From Allium sativum (taxonomy: Eukaryota > Streptophyta > Magnoliopsida > Asparagales > Amaryllidaceae), in NCBI GenBank assembly GCA_030737875.1, contig CM060921.1:404218192-404282191 (forward strand): DNA of 64,000 nt, written 5' to 3'. Within the stretch, counting starts at the first letter, position 1, and each line of letters starts with the position of its first letter. The translations under genes and the position numbers were made by a program. The notes beneath the pieces are model-generated. The model saw only the letters and a program-made list of their open reading frames with translations, ran no database searches and had not been told where the DNA came from. Of the stretch, positions 1-12,632 are shown in pieces.

Positions 1-553
1 AAAGGTTTTTGATATAAAGATATTTTGGATTCTCATAAAGGAAAACCCATTCCGTTACACGGCGTGGTCTTATGAGATATCATTTACCTGTTCAAACTGT
101 TTAAAACTGTTTTACTCACACCAGTCCCATGACTGACTCAGAGTTTATTTTGTTTTTGTTTTCCCTAAACTCTTGGGTGCCTAAATTTGTACGGGCAGTC
201 AAGTAATCGGGATTTTACAGATGTAATTGGAGAGCTTGGAGCAGGAGGCTTCAGGATTATATAGCTATTGTTTATTTCCTCTGTTGTTGTAAGTTTTGTA
301 CTCTACAATGTTATTGTACACATATACAGTTTGTATTTCAAAAGTTATGTTATATTTTATTCGTTCCGTTGTGAGATACATGTTTACTCTGATGATGATG
401 TTCTTCTTCTTCTTCTTCTATTCTGTAAGTTCAATCTTATCTATTCTCAACCTCTAACTTCTTTCATTAACCATTCGGTTATTTTCGATCCTTGGATGTT
501 CAATATGTGTTGTATATCGGATAACCAAGATCGTCAAAATCCAGGTCGTTACA
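1..553 (+). mobile_element. LTR A, 3' part of a Ty3/gypsy LTR cut by the window edge
   Basis: The stretch ends in GGTCGTTACA, the terminal sequence shared by the other long LTRs here. About 430 bp before that end it carries the block CAGTCCCATGACTGACTC and, further on, ACGGGCAGTC, both found at comparable distances from the 3' end of LTR B. A degenerate TTTATTTCCTCTG box lies near 270-285. These fix the orientation as +. No PBS follows, so this is a 3' LTR or a solo LTR; its 5' part is outside the window. A reading frame across 268-570 matches nothing and runs over the LTR end, so it is not called as a gene. A short CTT microsatellite lies at about 402-420. Confidence 0.65.
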
Positions 554-1098
554 ACAAGTTTAGGGTTTGACTTGTGTCATCTGCTGTGTGAGGCCCATAT
601 CAGTCAGTAACCATTTCTGGTATTAAAAGGGGTCCCCGCCCTAGGTAAGGGTCAGGGCACGCATACTGAACTTATTGTAAGAGGTTCATTTGTATAGGGG
701 TGCATACAGGCATGTTCCAATGGAGCTATGTGCGTGCATGGGTCCGATCTATAGAGGAAAATAAGCCACTGTAGTACTAGCAAATAGGTATGTGTCCTTC
801 TATAGGTTGCCACTTTAGGAAGTAATACACCCTATTTTGGAGCCGACATAGGATATTTACATGCTAGGGAGCTGATCGCTTAGGGTAGTAATTAGGGTAC
901 ATCTAGTATTGTCTGTTTTCTGTTTAGGTACCCATTATTTCTGTTTGGGTAACATCCATTATTTCTGTTGAGGTACCTATTATTTCTGTTTGGGGTAAAA
1001 CCCGTTATGTAACTGGAGTACACCTAAAACTACCATTATGTTTATGTTGGGATCATTCTGTTTATGTTAAGTAATTAGGGGATACCTAATCCTATCAC
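554..1098. other. Unassigned sequence between LTR A and the F pol relic
   Basis: No coding sequence is evident. The one visible structure is three degenerate units of about 22 bp with the core CATTATTTCTGTT at roughly 928-994. The right edge is where the F reading frame loses similarity to pol, just past a VFEDV-like motif on the - strand, so F was truncated or replaced here. The stretch could be a remnant of F's other end or an unrelated insertion. Confidence 0.4.
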
Positions 1099-2561
1099 AC
1101 ATCTTCAAAGACATCCGAGTATTCACGGACTACTCTAACAGATTGCAAGTTTTCAATAGATGCATCAAGATATTCTAGATAGCTAAGCATGACAGAATTC
1201 ATTGGATTACAAGAGATTTCGAGAGTGTTACCGAGGTGAGCCATAATTCTAACCACTCACTTTTCACAATCGAGGATGGCACCATTACTGGATAACCAAC
1301 CCATGCCTAAAATCAACCCATAGCCTGTGAAGCCCAAAACATAAGCATTACATCTAAACCCAACGCTTAGTATAGAAATTTCCAAATCCAAACAAATCAT
1401 TGACAAGTAAGCGAAACCCCCAATTGGATTTGAAACAACCATAGGACCCTCTACTATACTGGTATCTAGGTGCAGAGATTCAACTAAAGCAGTAGATATA
1501 AATGAGTGTGATGCGCCAGAATCAAAAAGAGTACGAACTGGATGATCAGAAAGATAAACTAAACTCTCAACAGAAATATTTCTACCCCTTTCTTGCGGAG
1601 GCGCAATGAGAGCATGAACCTGCCCTCCAGAATTGGATCCAATGCTCTGCCCTTGCCCTTGCCTTTTATGGCAATCCTTAGCCATATGTCATGTCTCGCC
1701 GCATTGAAAAAGGCCACCCATCTTCCTCTTCTTCTTCCTGCAGTCTTTAATTAGATGTCCAAGTATGCTACGAAATTTGCACTTCCTCTTTTCATGGGGT
1801 TTGTTTTTCTTCCCGCCTTTCTTGGGATCCATCTTCTTATTCTGCGATCCCTCCACTTTCTTGTCCAGAGGTTCTTCCACCATTGCCTCTTTCTTGCCAT
1901 TCTTGTCTTCCTCCTGTAACAATGCCATGTCCACCAGTCTCTCAAAAGTCGCACCCATAGGTATATGGGACATAGATAGGCTGTGCAGTGGCTTATTCAA
2001 CCCTTTAACGAATCGGAGAGCCATTTCATATGGAGTGTTTACTAACTCCAGTCCGAACCTAGCCATCTAGTTGAATTGGTTGACGTATTCCCTAACCGAT
2101 AGGCTTCCCTGTTTGAGTGCTAAGAACTTCTCCATCTGCAGGCTTCATTCAGCTTGTGACAGGAACTTCATTTTAAATCTCATTCTGAAGTCCTCCCAAG
2201 TTTCAATTGGTCTCTCAGCATTGGTAACTTCCCACCAGTAAGAGGCCTCGTCCTTAAGTAACCATACAGCCAATTGTATCTTCTGCCTATCGTCCACCTC
2301 GAAGATAACAAACAAATCTTCTGTTTCCATGAGCCAGTTTCTTGCTTCCATAAATGACTCAGTCCCATTAAATTTCTTTTGACCCATGGCTCGAAAGTCT
2401 CTACATATCTTTGAGAAAGCATTCACACGAGGAGGAGGAACAGATGCAACTGGGGGGAGGAGGAACGTCTGCTGGGCCTGCGTTATTAGCCGTAGCCTCC
2501 AGATAACTTCTGAACCAATCAGGTACAGTACGCCCTTGGGAAGATTAAGATCCCCAGACAT
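1099..2561 (-). pseudogene. gag-pro: Decayed gag-protease of Ty3/gypsy element F, truncated before RT
   Basis: Gag starts at 2561. One reading frame runs leftward to about 1099 but is crossed by stops at 2145-2147, 2067-2069, 1689-1691 and 1257-1259. Visible parts are a capsid-like region with the typical WLLKDEASYWWE core, a zinc knuckle CKFRSILGHLIKDC in which the second Cys is Arg, and a second knuckle interrupted by a stop (QCGET, stop, HMAKDC). The protease has active site LFDSGASHSF and a later LILGMGWL. The pro-pol linker ends in REYSDVFEDV; RT, RNase H and integrase are absent. The DSG protease and divergent gag show a family distinct from B and C. The ATG is preceded immediately by a strong splice-acceptor-like sequence. 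Confidence 0.8.
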
Positions 2562-2740
2562 GCTGAAACGAAATGAAAAGATTCCAAAAAAATGATTGAA
2601 AGATAATGCATATGGCTTTGGGGATTATGCCTTTAAAATAAAACAACACTTTTCCTAAAAATGCTTCTTCAAATTTCTTTTTGAAAAATAGTTTTCAAAA
2701 ACTTTTATCTGATCTGTTAAACCATCGCTCTGATACCAAG
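2562..2740 (-). promoter_or_regulatory. Leader of element F with tRNA-Met PBS and acceptor-like site
   Basis: Read on the - strand, the PBS TGGTATCAGAGC (2727-2738) sits 2 nt inside the LTR end and matches the 3' end of initiator tRNA-Met. The leader is about 165 bp and AT-rich. Its last 30 bases are a pyrimidine tract ending TTTCGTTTCAG (AG at 2563-2564), one base before the gag ATG. The PBS assignment is secure; use as a splice acceptor is inferred. Confidence 0.8.
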
Positions 2741-3558
2741 TGAAACACCCCACCTCCGTTAAGGTCACTCACAAAGGGAATGCATTAACTTTGGTGAAGC
2801 ATTTTAGGTAAAAGACGCTGATAATTTACAAGACAGACATATGAACAGCGGAAAAGTTATTTTTTTTATTAAATAGCGTGGTTCAGTCAAAACATTACAA
2901 GCATTATCTCAAAATCCAACTTCTAAATTATTACAACAAATCATCTATCTTGATTTAAATCTCCAAGTACATAAAGAAGCATAAAATAGAAGAAAAGCAG
3001 GATAAATCCCCAATAAAAGTGTAGCCATAGCCCAAGAAAAGAGAATCCAAGCAATACACCTACTTTCTTCAAGCTTGAAAAGGTCAGCACTAAGCTGAAG
3101 TATTCCCTCCCTGCGGACCGGGGGGGGGGGGACGGAAGAAAAGAAGGTGAAAGAAAACGTGTCAGACATACGTCTGGTAAGTCCAGTGATTATTCAACAT
3201 GTAAACAGGCAAAAGATCATGACATGAATAAACTGAACATAGGAAAATACCACAGAAATAAGATAACATAAAATAAGATAAACTGAACATACTATCACAC
3301 TAATTTCTATTTCTCTGCACCTACTACGAATGTTTCAACTACCATCATGTGTTCAAAACAAAGTGACCCCTTTCCTGATCAGCTTCTACTCACATGCATT
3401 TGCTACTTGTGTCATTCGGCCCCGCTGGATTGTAGATACCTGTGTTGGTCCCACCATAGGGTGTATCAATTCCTATGGTGGCGACCCGACACAAATTCTA
3501 GATGCACAGTGTATACTAATGATGCCCAGTGCCTGCTTTATCTACTTCGGTGTACGTG
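2741..3558 (-). mobile_element. 5' LTR of element F, interrupted by element H
   Basis: It begins (on +) with TGAAACACCCC next to the PBS, the expected LTR edge. About 105 bp in lies CAGCGGAAAAGT, the reverse complement of the TTTCCGCTG box seen in all LTRs here. The piece stops without a terminal CA exactly where element H begins (TGTAATGGC at 3559), so H probably inserted in this LTR and the rest lies beyond the window. The candidate TSD is ACGTG at 3554-3558. A run of 12 G lies at 3120-3131. Confidence 0.65.
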
Positions 3559-6245
3559 TGTAATGGCACGGATTTTGCCCGGACCTAATCGATCGCAAAA
3601 TCGACTAAGACCGTTCAAAACCCGAATACGTTAACTCTGGGAATGCAACAACATCATAACAACAACAACAACAAACTTTCATAAACATCATAATAATGTT
3701 ACATCAGAGTACAGAATATCAGAGTACATTGAATAAAATACAGCAGAAGATTTAAATTACAACAAATACAATACAGTGCAGCGGAAATAAAATAACTAAG
3801 GCAGCGGAAGACAACTATGCTTTGGACACAGCTTTAGGCTTCGATCCAGAATCCTGCTCAAGAGATAAATATCTGGAAAAACTACTTGGCTGCCCGTGTG
3901 GAAAAGAGGGCACCTAAGTTTGCAAAGTGAAACAAACTTCGAGTTAGTCAGGGGACTGGTGTGAGAATTCTTAACTAATTTAACTAATAATAATAAGGCA
4001 AATCCAAAGACCACGCCGCTGACGCGGAACGGGTTTATTCCAATGGATTGCCGTGCATAAATTAAGGTGACTGAACATATAAATAAATAAATCGTAAAAC
4101 AACGCAATGCTTTTGGAAAAATGGAATCACCATAAGACTCAAGTCCCATCACACAATGCAATGCAAACCATAGGATAGAGTTTTACCTTATGATGATTAA
4201 ACATGCTTGGTACGATAAAAACGAATTTGATATTATTATTAGTGTATATATGTTTCAAAAACATTTCAAAGTAAATGTATCAATACTAGGAAGCATAGCT
4301 ACCATATACTATGCCTCCATAGTAGTAATACAATCAAGTCCGTAGGGTCATATTGGGAATTTGGTTTTCCATCATGAGTCAAGGCTAGGAACGATCTCCT
4401 TACCGATTCGAGACACTCTAGCTAATGTCTCAGGATTCCCCGCAATGAGCCCTTGGATCCTGTAGGGCCGGTCCGCACATACGATTTTGCGGATTAGTTA
4501 TTCCTAAACACACGTTTCCCGGTCCTATAGGACCTAATATCCGAGGCGCCTCATTACATCATCCACATAAGTAAAATGTCGGGCCGTCTAAAACCCAAAC
4601 ACCACTTCTAGCTAGAAAGAAACATGTTGCTCTCCCTGCGTTTCCTTGCTCCATTTTAGACTCAACCGGGTTGTGAGGCTCGTGAAGCTACATAATACAC
4701 AAAGCTATGCTTATTCAAGCTGTGCTTTGATCGTCAACACAAGGTTCTGCTTTTCAACAAGAAACCTTGATCATTGCATCTTGGTATGCCACACCGTTAA
4801 TCCATATCATACTATTAATCCTTTGCCAAAATATACAAAAGGGTGTTAAGCAAGACAATAAATTCTCCGCCACCAAACATTCATACATTCGGTAAAAAAT
4901 ACAATATAAAGGAGTACAATGTCAGACACACATTCCATTTATAAGCCCGTTCTGGGTCTGAACGAAACTGGAGATACCCTCGTCCAGTACATCCAGTATA
5001 GAAGGGAGGTACCTGCATATCCGTGCAATCAACATGTTCGTTTGGACAATTACAATGACCCTTGAATTGGGATCAAGTCAATTCAGGGCCTCGATCGTTG
5101 TCCATTCGATGGGAAGATTGACGATCTTCAATCGCCGTTTTAAACTTCGATTTTTAAACGTCGTTTGATTATTTGGAATGAGTTTAAACTCGAACTTTCC
5201 AAATAATCGTCGCATATATTATTTGAAAAACCATTTTTACATCGTTATATTATTTTATGACGATTAATTTCTATTTTTAATTATTTGAAATAATTAAATT
5301 TTTATTTAACGACGCTTATGGTCAATGGGCGACCCTGGCGCTGTTTTCAACCAATTTTGATTTACACATTTCTCAAAATCTAACCGTTGGATTTTAACGA
5401 AATTTATATCGTTGGAAAGATCTTCCCAAAATTGTCCTAACTGTTTCATTTCTGGGAAAATCCGACGATGGGATCTTTTGGTATAGTCGTTTAAAGGTAC
5501 GATTCCAAAACGCGAACTACCGCGCTCGATTCGTTTAATTTTAATTATATTTATATAAATATATAAACATAAACGTTTAACCATAATAACGGCATCCAAT
5601 TCAACAACAAGCTAAACAATTACCGATACCCATTCATTTTTAATTTATTTAAAAATGAAGATAATATTACAACATTTAAATACATTCTTTAATTCCTTTA
5701 TTTACATTAAAAATGTAAATTCCATTTCAATGTTGAATTCCATTCTTTTATTCTTTTATTTACATTAAGATATAAATTCCATTTCAATGTAGAATTCCAT
5801 TCTTTTATTCTTTTATTTACATTAAAATGTAAATTTCATTTCAATGTTGAATTCCATTCTTTTATTTACAATGTAAAATCTCCTTTTTAATTACAATGTA
5901 AATTGTAACTAACATTATAATGTAGATTTTCTATCTTTTAATTACAATGTAAAATTCTTATCTTTTTAATTACATTAAAAATGTAATTAATATTACATGT
6001 CAAATTTTGTCCTTTAATTTACAATGTAAAATCATACTTTTTAATTACATTAAAAATGCAATTAACATAGCGATGAAAAATTCTATCTTTTTGAATTACA
6101 TTAAAAATGTAATTTTGATTACATTATCAAATTTCACTTTTCCTAATTACATTAAAAATGTAATTAACATAATAATGAAAAATTCTATCTTTTTAAATTA
6201 CATTAAAAATTTAATTTTGATTATATTGTCAAATTTCTCTTTTCC
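3559..6245 (-). mobile_element. Left (3') LTR of H, segment 1
   Basis: It starts TGTAATGGCACGG, matching TGTAATGGCAAGG at 53691. It matches 53691-53971 plus 59868-62293 throughout. It includes the CAGCGGAAATAAAATAAC box at 3778-3795, a conserved block near 4920-5010 and a degenerate copy of the ATCCGACSGTCGGAT palindrome near 5458-5475. It breaks at 6245, where C is inserted. Reading frames here are short and not conserved in the other copy. Confidence 0.85.
5680..6245. repeat. Array of hairpin-forming units (TTACATTAAAAATGTAA type) in the H left LTR
   Basis: Degenerate copies of ATTACATTAAAAATGTAAT recur every 30-60 bp, alternating with TTGAATTCCATTCTTTTATT and AAAAATTCTATCTTTTT. Each core is a near-perfect inverted repeat around a short A/T loop. 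The array continues at 35422-35650 after the C insertion, and its partner in the right LTR is at 61680-62530. Confidence 0.8.
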
Positions 6246-9200
6246 TGAGACGACCCCAAGCCCCGTACTGACGGTGGCAAGGGTAATCTTTGGAATATAA
6301 CACATAAACAGATAACAGCAGAACAGAATTAAATAAATACACCAGATAATGAACAAATAATACACTGGATAAACATAAACATCAGAGTTACATAGTATAC
6401 AGGATCATACTTAGAACAAATACAGTTCAGCTATACATAAATGTCTACAGCGGAAACAAACATAATATGTACAATAGGAGCTGAATAGCATAAAAAGAGA
6501 TAAATGATAGAATCCATCTTCAGCTCCAGCTATCCAGAGAAAGCCAGCTAAACTTGAATACAAGGCTGCCCATTTAGAAAAAGGGGCACCCGAGTTTGAA
6601 AGTGAAACAAACTACGAGTCAGTCATGGGACTGGTATGAGAAATCTAGTCAACACATTCAAAATATGGCTAATCACAGGACCACGCCACTTTCGTGGAAC
6701 GGGTTTACTCCATTGGATTGCCAGTGCTTTAAAACAAATCATTCTTTTAAACATCGCAATGCTTTTTATAAAAATGAAGCCATTATAAGACTCAGTTCCC
6801 GTCACACAATGCAACGCAAACCGGAGGATAGAGTTTTACCTTATAATAGCCAAAATATGCTTGATACGAATAAAACAAAAGCATTTGATATTATTACTAG
6901 TGTTTACGTGTTTCAAAAACAATTTCGAATCATAACTATCAATCATAGATGGCATGGGTACCATATATCATGTCGCGATATATATATATATATATATAAT
7001 CAAAACCGCACGATGTCGTATTTGGAAATTGGATTTCCGTCATGAACCAAGGCAAAAGATAGTACTTACCGACTTCGAGACTCTCTAGCCCGAGCCTCAG
7101 GCAAGTACTTAGTCAAGCCTTTGGATCATCAGGGCCGGTCCACCGATGTGGATTAAAATTCCTGAACAATGCGTTTCCCCGCCCTATGGGGCGTAAGTGA
7201 GCCAACGAATGATTCCATCGGTCCTGGATCGACCGATATTTCCGAGGAGCCTCGCAACAATAACAACCACATAAGTCAAACTCGTAAGGGCGTGTAAAAC
7301 CACTGACGCCACTTCTAGCTAGAAAGAAACGCATGTCCCCCCTGAGGTCCTCTCCCGTTTCTGGTTCATACCGGGGTGTGAGGCTCGCGAATTCACATTA
7401 TACACAAAGCTACACCACACAGGCGGTGCTTTGATCATCAATCACAAGACTTTGCTTTTCAACACAGGTCCTGATCACTGCATCTTAGCATGCCACACAG
7501 GCAATTCACACCGTGTAACTGATGGCTATCAATCACACAGAATAAATTCCAATGTCAAACACACCATCCATCTACAAGTCCGTTCTGGGTCTGAACGAAA
7601 CCGGAGGCACTATATACCTCGCAAATCCATCGACCTCCACGTACGTCTGGACGATCACCACTCATTATCCATATTTCGGGATGCCTCCCGATCAGGACAT
7701 CAGTTACCATCCAAACGAGGTGAAGATCTCCGGTCTTCAACCACCGTCTTCATCTTCGATTTCTTATCGTCGATTCAGTTATTCAGATTGGGATAAACCC
7801 GGTCTTTCTGAACAAATCGCATTTATAATGGACAAGTGCTACACAAACACTACATACGCATCATTTCAATTCATTAGTCACTAACCGTTAATCAGTAAGA
7901 GAACGATTTCCCAAATATTAACCCCGAAGGCCGAAACCAACATCAGATCAAAATCCAGGAAACCATTCGACTTAGCCAACCTTCAGTTAGTTTCTAAATT
8001 TCACATCCATATCGTTTATAATATTTTATAACGATTTATCGCTATTTTTATTTATTTTAAAATAGCCAATTTATTCAAAACGACGTTTCGGGCCATAACG
8101 CGGCCGTGGCGCTGTTTTTCTTCAGATTTGATTTACACATATCTGAAAATCTAACCATTGGATCATCACTAAATTTATATCATTAGAAAGATCTTTTCAA
8201 AACGAATCCAACGGTTCCAGTTTTGGGAAAATCAGACGGTCGGATCTCCCGGTATAATCGTTTGAAGTTTCGATTTCATAATATGAACTGCAGCGTCGTT
8301 ATTCGATTTAATATAATTATATATATATATATATATATAATTGATTCTGGCACTATTTTTCTTCAGATTTGAATTAAACATTCCAAACAATCCAACCTTT
8401 GGATCTTTACAAAGTTGGTGCCGTTGGAAAGATATTTCCAAAGCGAACCCAACGGTTGCGGTTTCGGGAAAATCCGATGGTCGGATCTCCCGCACTAATC
8501 GTTTGAAATCACAATTTCAAAATACGAACTGCAGCTTCGTTATTCGATATATTTCAATTCTATTTATATATATATATATATATTGATTCTTCGATTTCAA
8601 AACTATATGATTTTCATACATTCGATAAAAATGATATTTTTATCTAACTGTCTTGTATTTCAACACTTCACTATTTTTAACAATTCATGTATATAATAAA
8701 AATGTGATTTTTAATGTAAAACAATTCATTTCAAAACACGACTATTTTATATAGTTCATATAGATGATAAAAATATGATTTTTATTATAAAACAATTTAT
8801 TTCAAAACACGATTATTTTATATAGCTCATATAGATGATAAAAATATGATTTTTTATTATAAAACAATTTCTTTCAAAATACGAATACCATTCAACACAT
8901 GAATTTCAATTAAACGAATGAATTTCGATTCAACACATGAAGGTTTTCTATATTTTGTGTATATAGAGTAAAAATGTGATTTTTATTGTTAAAACAAATT
9001 ATTCAAAACACGAATACCATTTAACACATGAATTTCTATTCAACGAATGAATTTCGATTCAACACATGAAGGTTTTCTATAGTTTGTATATATAGATTAA
9101 AATGTGATTTTTATATTTAAAACATGAATACCATTCAACACATGAATTTCTATTCAACGAATGAATTTTGATTCAACCCATGAAGGTTTTCTATAGTTTG

Positions 9201-9762
9201 CATATATAGAATAAAATGTGATTTTTATATTTAAAACACGAATACCATTGAACACATGAATTTCTATTCAACTAATGAATTTCGGTTCAACACATGAAGG
9301 TTTTCTATAGTTTATATATATAAATAAAAAGGTGATTTTTATATTTAAAACATGAATGTCGCTAAATAGATGAATTTCCATTCCACACACGAATATAGTT
9401 TCAACACATGAAAATAATTCTAACACATGAATATTATTCAAAATTTTGGCAGCATAACGGCAGGGTAGTTAAAACCGGGACCGTCCCTAGTACGGCTCCT
9501 CGCTCTACCTTAAAGCCTCGCAGCTTTTGACAATGGGGAATCATGCATCTAGTTCACACGCAGGTGGCATGTATATTTTTTTCATTTCCACAAACTAATC
9601 CTATGTGATTTCAACCAAATATTTCTCAACCACAAACGGGTATTTTTCAACCACAATCAATCAATATCAACCGCAAACAATTTCAATCAACCATTCGCTA
9701 TCAATCAATTTTCACACCAATCACAACCAATAAATATCGTCCATGGTTTGTGGACGAGGGGC

Positions 9763-9798
<36 letters not shown>

Positions 9799-11446
9799 CA
9801 TTTCACTTCTATTTCAAGACATATATAATTTTTACAACGCATATACAACTTACACATCGAACGTACAACTTATACAACGCTTATACAAGAGGTGTACAAT
9901 GCTTATATAACTCATACATCGATTATATAATTTATACATCGTCGTTTTCCATATCGTTTATAAATTAGAAATCTCACATTGGGTTCCACTCCACTAAAAA
10001 TAGCTGAAGGCTCAGAAAAATATGCCATCTCTTCTAGAATGTAGATGACGTCCACACGGTCACGATGTTTCCTGTTTCATCGATTTTCGTCAACACATGA
10101 GAAAGATACGATTTTTCAAAGTTTGCAACGGTTTAAAGGTGTTAAAACAGTTGAGAATTAACTCAGCCGTATACCTTATTTGAATCTTCAAAACTAGGTT
10201 TCAGATTTTCACTCAAACCGTAGCACGATGTTCCGATCAGACGGCACCACCTCGGAGCGCTTGGAGAGGCGCACTGGCGCCTGAAGCGGGGCCCACTTCG
10301 ATGCAACAGAGGAGGCACGGCGGCGGCCTAAAGGTGCTGACTTTGGAGGCACGGTTCTCGGTGGTGGAGCAACGAGGGGGTGGCGAGGCTGGGTCGGATT
10401 TGGAGAGGAGGAGGAGGGCTCCGAAAAACTCCACTAGAGGGGTGGTCGACGATGGACGTGGCGGCCGGATTTTGGCTGGGAAGGGAGGAACTGGAGTCGC
10501 CGCTCGTGATTAGGGAGAGAGAGAATATCGGGGGGGGGGGGGGGGAGGAGGGGTTCTGACGTGGCCCAATGCCCCTTATATATATATATATATATATTCA
10601 AAAATACCCCCTTTCACACACGAACCCCAATCCAAACCCAACGACTGTCGCCCCTAGCGTTTTACCCCCATTCCGAACACAATGGGATATGTTTCGTAGG
10701 CCCATTCGACTGTTTCAGTCAGTTTTCCTTCAATTTAAAATATAAAACATTCAATATTTAATTTGAACGTACATTTCAATTTGCCAGGGCCACAAACTGA
10801 TTCGAAAAATTCCAGAAAAATAAATCTAGCTATGTTTTGACGATACGGTCCCAACAAAACTAGTTTCGTCGAATTCTGAGACCGTTTGCAAAATGGCCCA
10901 TTTCTGGTCGATCCAATTTAACAATAATTGACCAAAACACATTTTCCTTTGCCACGCTCACATACTGGCTTCAAAAATTATGAAATTTGAAACCTAGCAA
11001 TGACTTCACATCCCGGATCCAACAAAAGTGGTTTCGTCGAATTCCGAGGTCGTTTGCAAAATGGCCATTTTCACGGGCTATAAAATTTCCATGGCGACCT
11101 TTCAGAAAATTCATTTGGCCTTAACTTTTGCTTTTCGCTATGAAACTTCGATTTTTCAGATTCGATAGAAATGTATTCACTAACATATTTAAATATTTTT
11201 GGTTTCACTCAAATCCGTTTTGTTTTGCACCCGGTACAGTTAGTCCAAGTTTGAATTCAAATTTTGAAACTACCGCGCTATTTCAGGCCTTGTTAATAAT
11301 TCAAAGCAACTATATTTATTTTCAAACGTCAATTTTAACTTACTTTTCATCATTATTATTTAAAATATTTATTTTAAATATTTAAAATCCACTATTTTAG
11401 CCAATTTAAAAATTTTAAATTGGTTCAGATTTTCCGGGTCGTTACA
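6246..11446 (-). mobile_element. 3' LTR of element C (5.2 kb)
   Basis: The termini are TGAGACGACCCC and GGGTCGTTACA, next to the PPT at 11447. It holds the CAGCGGAAACAAACAT box (6448-6463), the CCACGCC...CGGAACGGGTTT block near 6690, a box open on both strands near 7552-7640, and two copies of the palindrome module (8229-8245 and 8467-8485). It also has a minisatellite (8880-9360), the block GTCCATGGTTTGTGGAC (9740-9756), a GC-rich island (10230-10560) and TA runs at about 6978-6998, 8319-8340, 8564-8583, 9768-9796 and 10577-10597. A run of 16 G is at 10530-10545. Read on -, a donor-like AAGGTATAC has its GT at 10173-10174. Confidence 0.88.
8880..9365. repeat. Minisatellite in the C 3' LTR, period about 115-128 bp
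   Basis: About four degenerate units share the order CATTCAACACATGAATTTC, CAACGAATGAATTTCGATTC, AACACATGAAGGTTTTCTAT, then a TA-rich stretch and AAAATGTGATTTTTAT. It is the counterpart of the 128-bp minisatellite in the B LTRs, with CAACACATGA / TCATGTGTTG as the recurring core. Confidence 0.8.
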
Positions 11447-11480
11447 ATCTCCCCCACTTAAAACTTTTTCGTCCCCGAAA
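11447..11480 (-). promoter_or_regulatory. Polypurine tract of element C with adjacent hairpin
   Basis: On the - strand TAAGTGGGGGAGAT abuts the 3' LTR start TGTAACGACCC, as expected for the primer of plus-strand DNA synthesis. Just upstream is CTTTTCGGGGACGAAAAAG, a short inverted repeat conserved in B, D and H. Confidence 0.88.
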
Positions 11481-12632
11481 AGGAACAATGTCGAAAGTGG
11501 TTTGATTAATCAATTCTACGTTCGATCTAGCTTCCATTCTCCAACTTTTCAGTTTCTGAGAATTTTCAAATTCTTCAAAAATTTGCCTAACACCCGGAAT
11601 TTTCGAAAAATTTCGCCATAACCTCCTTTGTACGGGGAGGGGTTTGGAAATTTATTGGGCCGTATTAGATAACCAATAAATCCTAATAAGCGTACACATA
11701 TTTATAGTGATATATTCTGGTGTTTACAAGGGAGCGTGTATAGATAATAAATCCAGAGAATAAATTCTCGTCACCCTGTCAAAGCCTGAGGGAATGTGTT
11801 TTTTAATTGCTCCAGAGGATAAATCCTCATCACCTCGTCCCGTGTGGGAAATAAATAGTCCATGTGCCGTATCTAATGACTAGAGAGACATGATTATTGT
11901 CAACTCCAGACCCGTGTGGGATTTTTATTAATCTGACAATTTATCGTTATAATTTTATATTGTCCATGTCAGTCATCAGTGCAACCTGTAAAATATAGTC
12001 ATCCCATACAAGCCTCTCGCTCGTATGGTAAATCTTCCACCTCGTCACACAAGCTCCAAATGCTTATGTGGTATATGATGAAGTGTGCCTATCTTCAAGA
12101 AGTATGCCATGTAATGTAGTTCAAAATTAATTGTTACTATCCTATGGCGACGTTTATGATTACACACAGAACAACCAACACTCCGCATCCAATGGCATTC
12201 ACAGGAGTTGATATAATAATATTTCACATCCAACTCATTAAGGTTTACCTATTTTTCGGGCACGCAAATAAAATCTTTACTCAACAGCTATCCAATTACC
12301 TGTTCAAACATATATAATGCACAAGTATATATTTCTATCTATTTTCTAATTAGTTTCAATGTGTGATTTAAATGAATAAATTCTACAGTTATTCTCTTAT
12401 TGATTAAATTAACTATCGTTTCAATAATTTAATTAATCCAATTTACTATCACACAATGCAAACAACAAGCAATTTGTTTTTAACTTTTCAAAAATATACT
12501 AATCAATATCTATTCTCTTTTAAAATCATTCAGACTATAGAATTAAAAGTGCACATCCATGGAAAGAAAATAACAACAGAGTATAGAAATAATTGGAAAT
12601 TTCAAAATAGGCTAAATGTACCTTGCACCGGG
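11481..12632 (-). other. 3' untranslated region of element C, with an extra segment of about 600 bp
   Basis: The matching interval in B is only about 240 bp. The outer parts (near 11590-11640 and 12243-12480) match the internal region of D and the middle of the B LTR, for example TTTCGCCATAACCTCC and a TCGGGCACGCAAATAAAAT-like block. The middle, about 11640-12240, has degenerate repeats such as CGTGTGGGA (near 11840 and 11912) and AGAATAAATTCTC / AGGATAAATCCTC (near 11757 and 11814). No coding sequence is seen. Confidence 0.6.

Noticed and set aside
268..570. 100-codon frame at the left end
   Set aside because: It crosses the LTR A terminus into unrelated sequence, is low in complexity and shows no domain.
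6007..6300. NYIKNVI-repeat frames (also 62059-62409)
   Set aside because: Translation of the TTACATTAAAAATGTAA hairpin array; the frame depends on spacing of the repeat.
9750..9968. Frames with IYIYIYI stretches (also 33504-33992, 34290-34736, 40181-40543)
   Set aside because: They are translations of TA microsatellites in LTRs; the repeat lengths differ between LTR copies, so the frames are not conserved.
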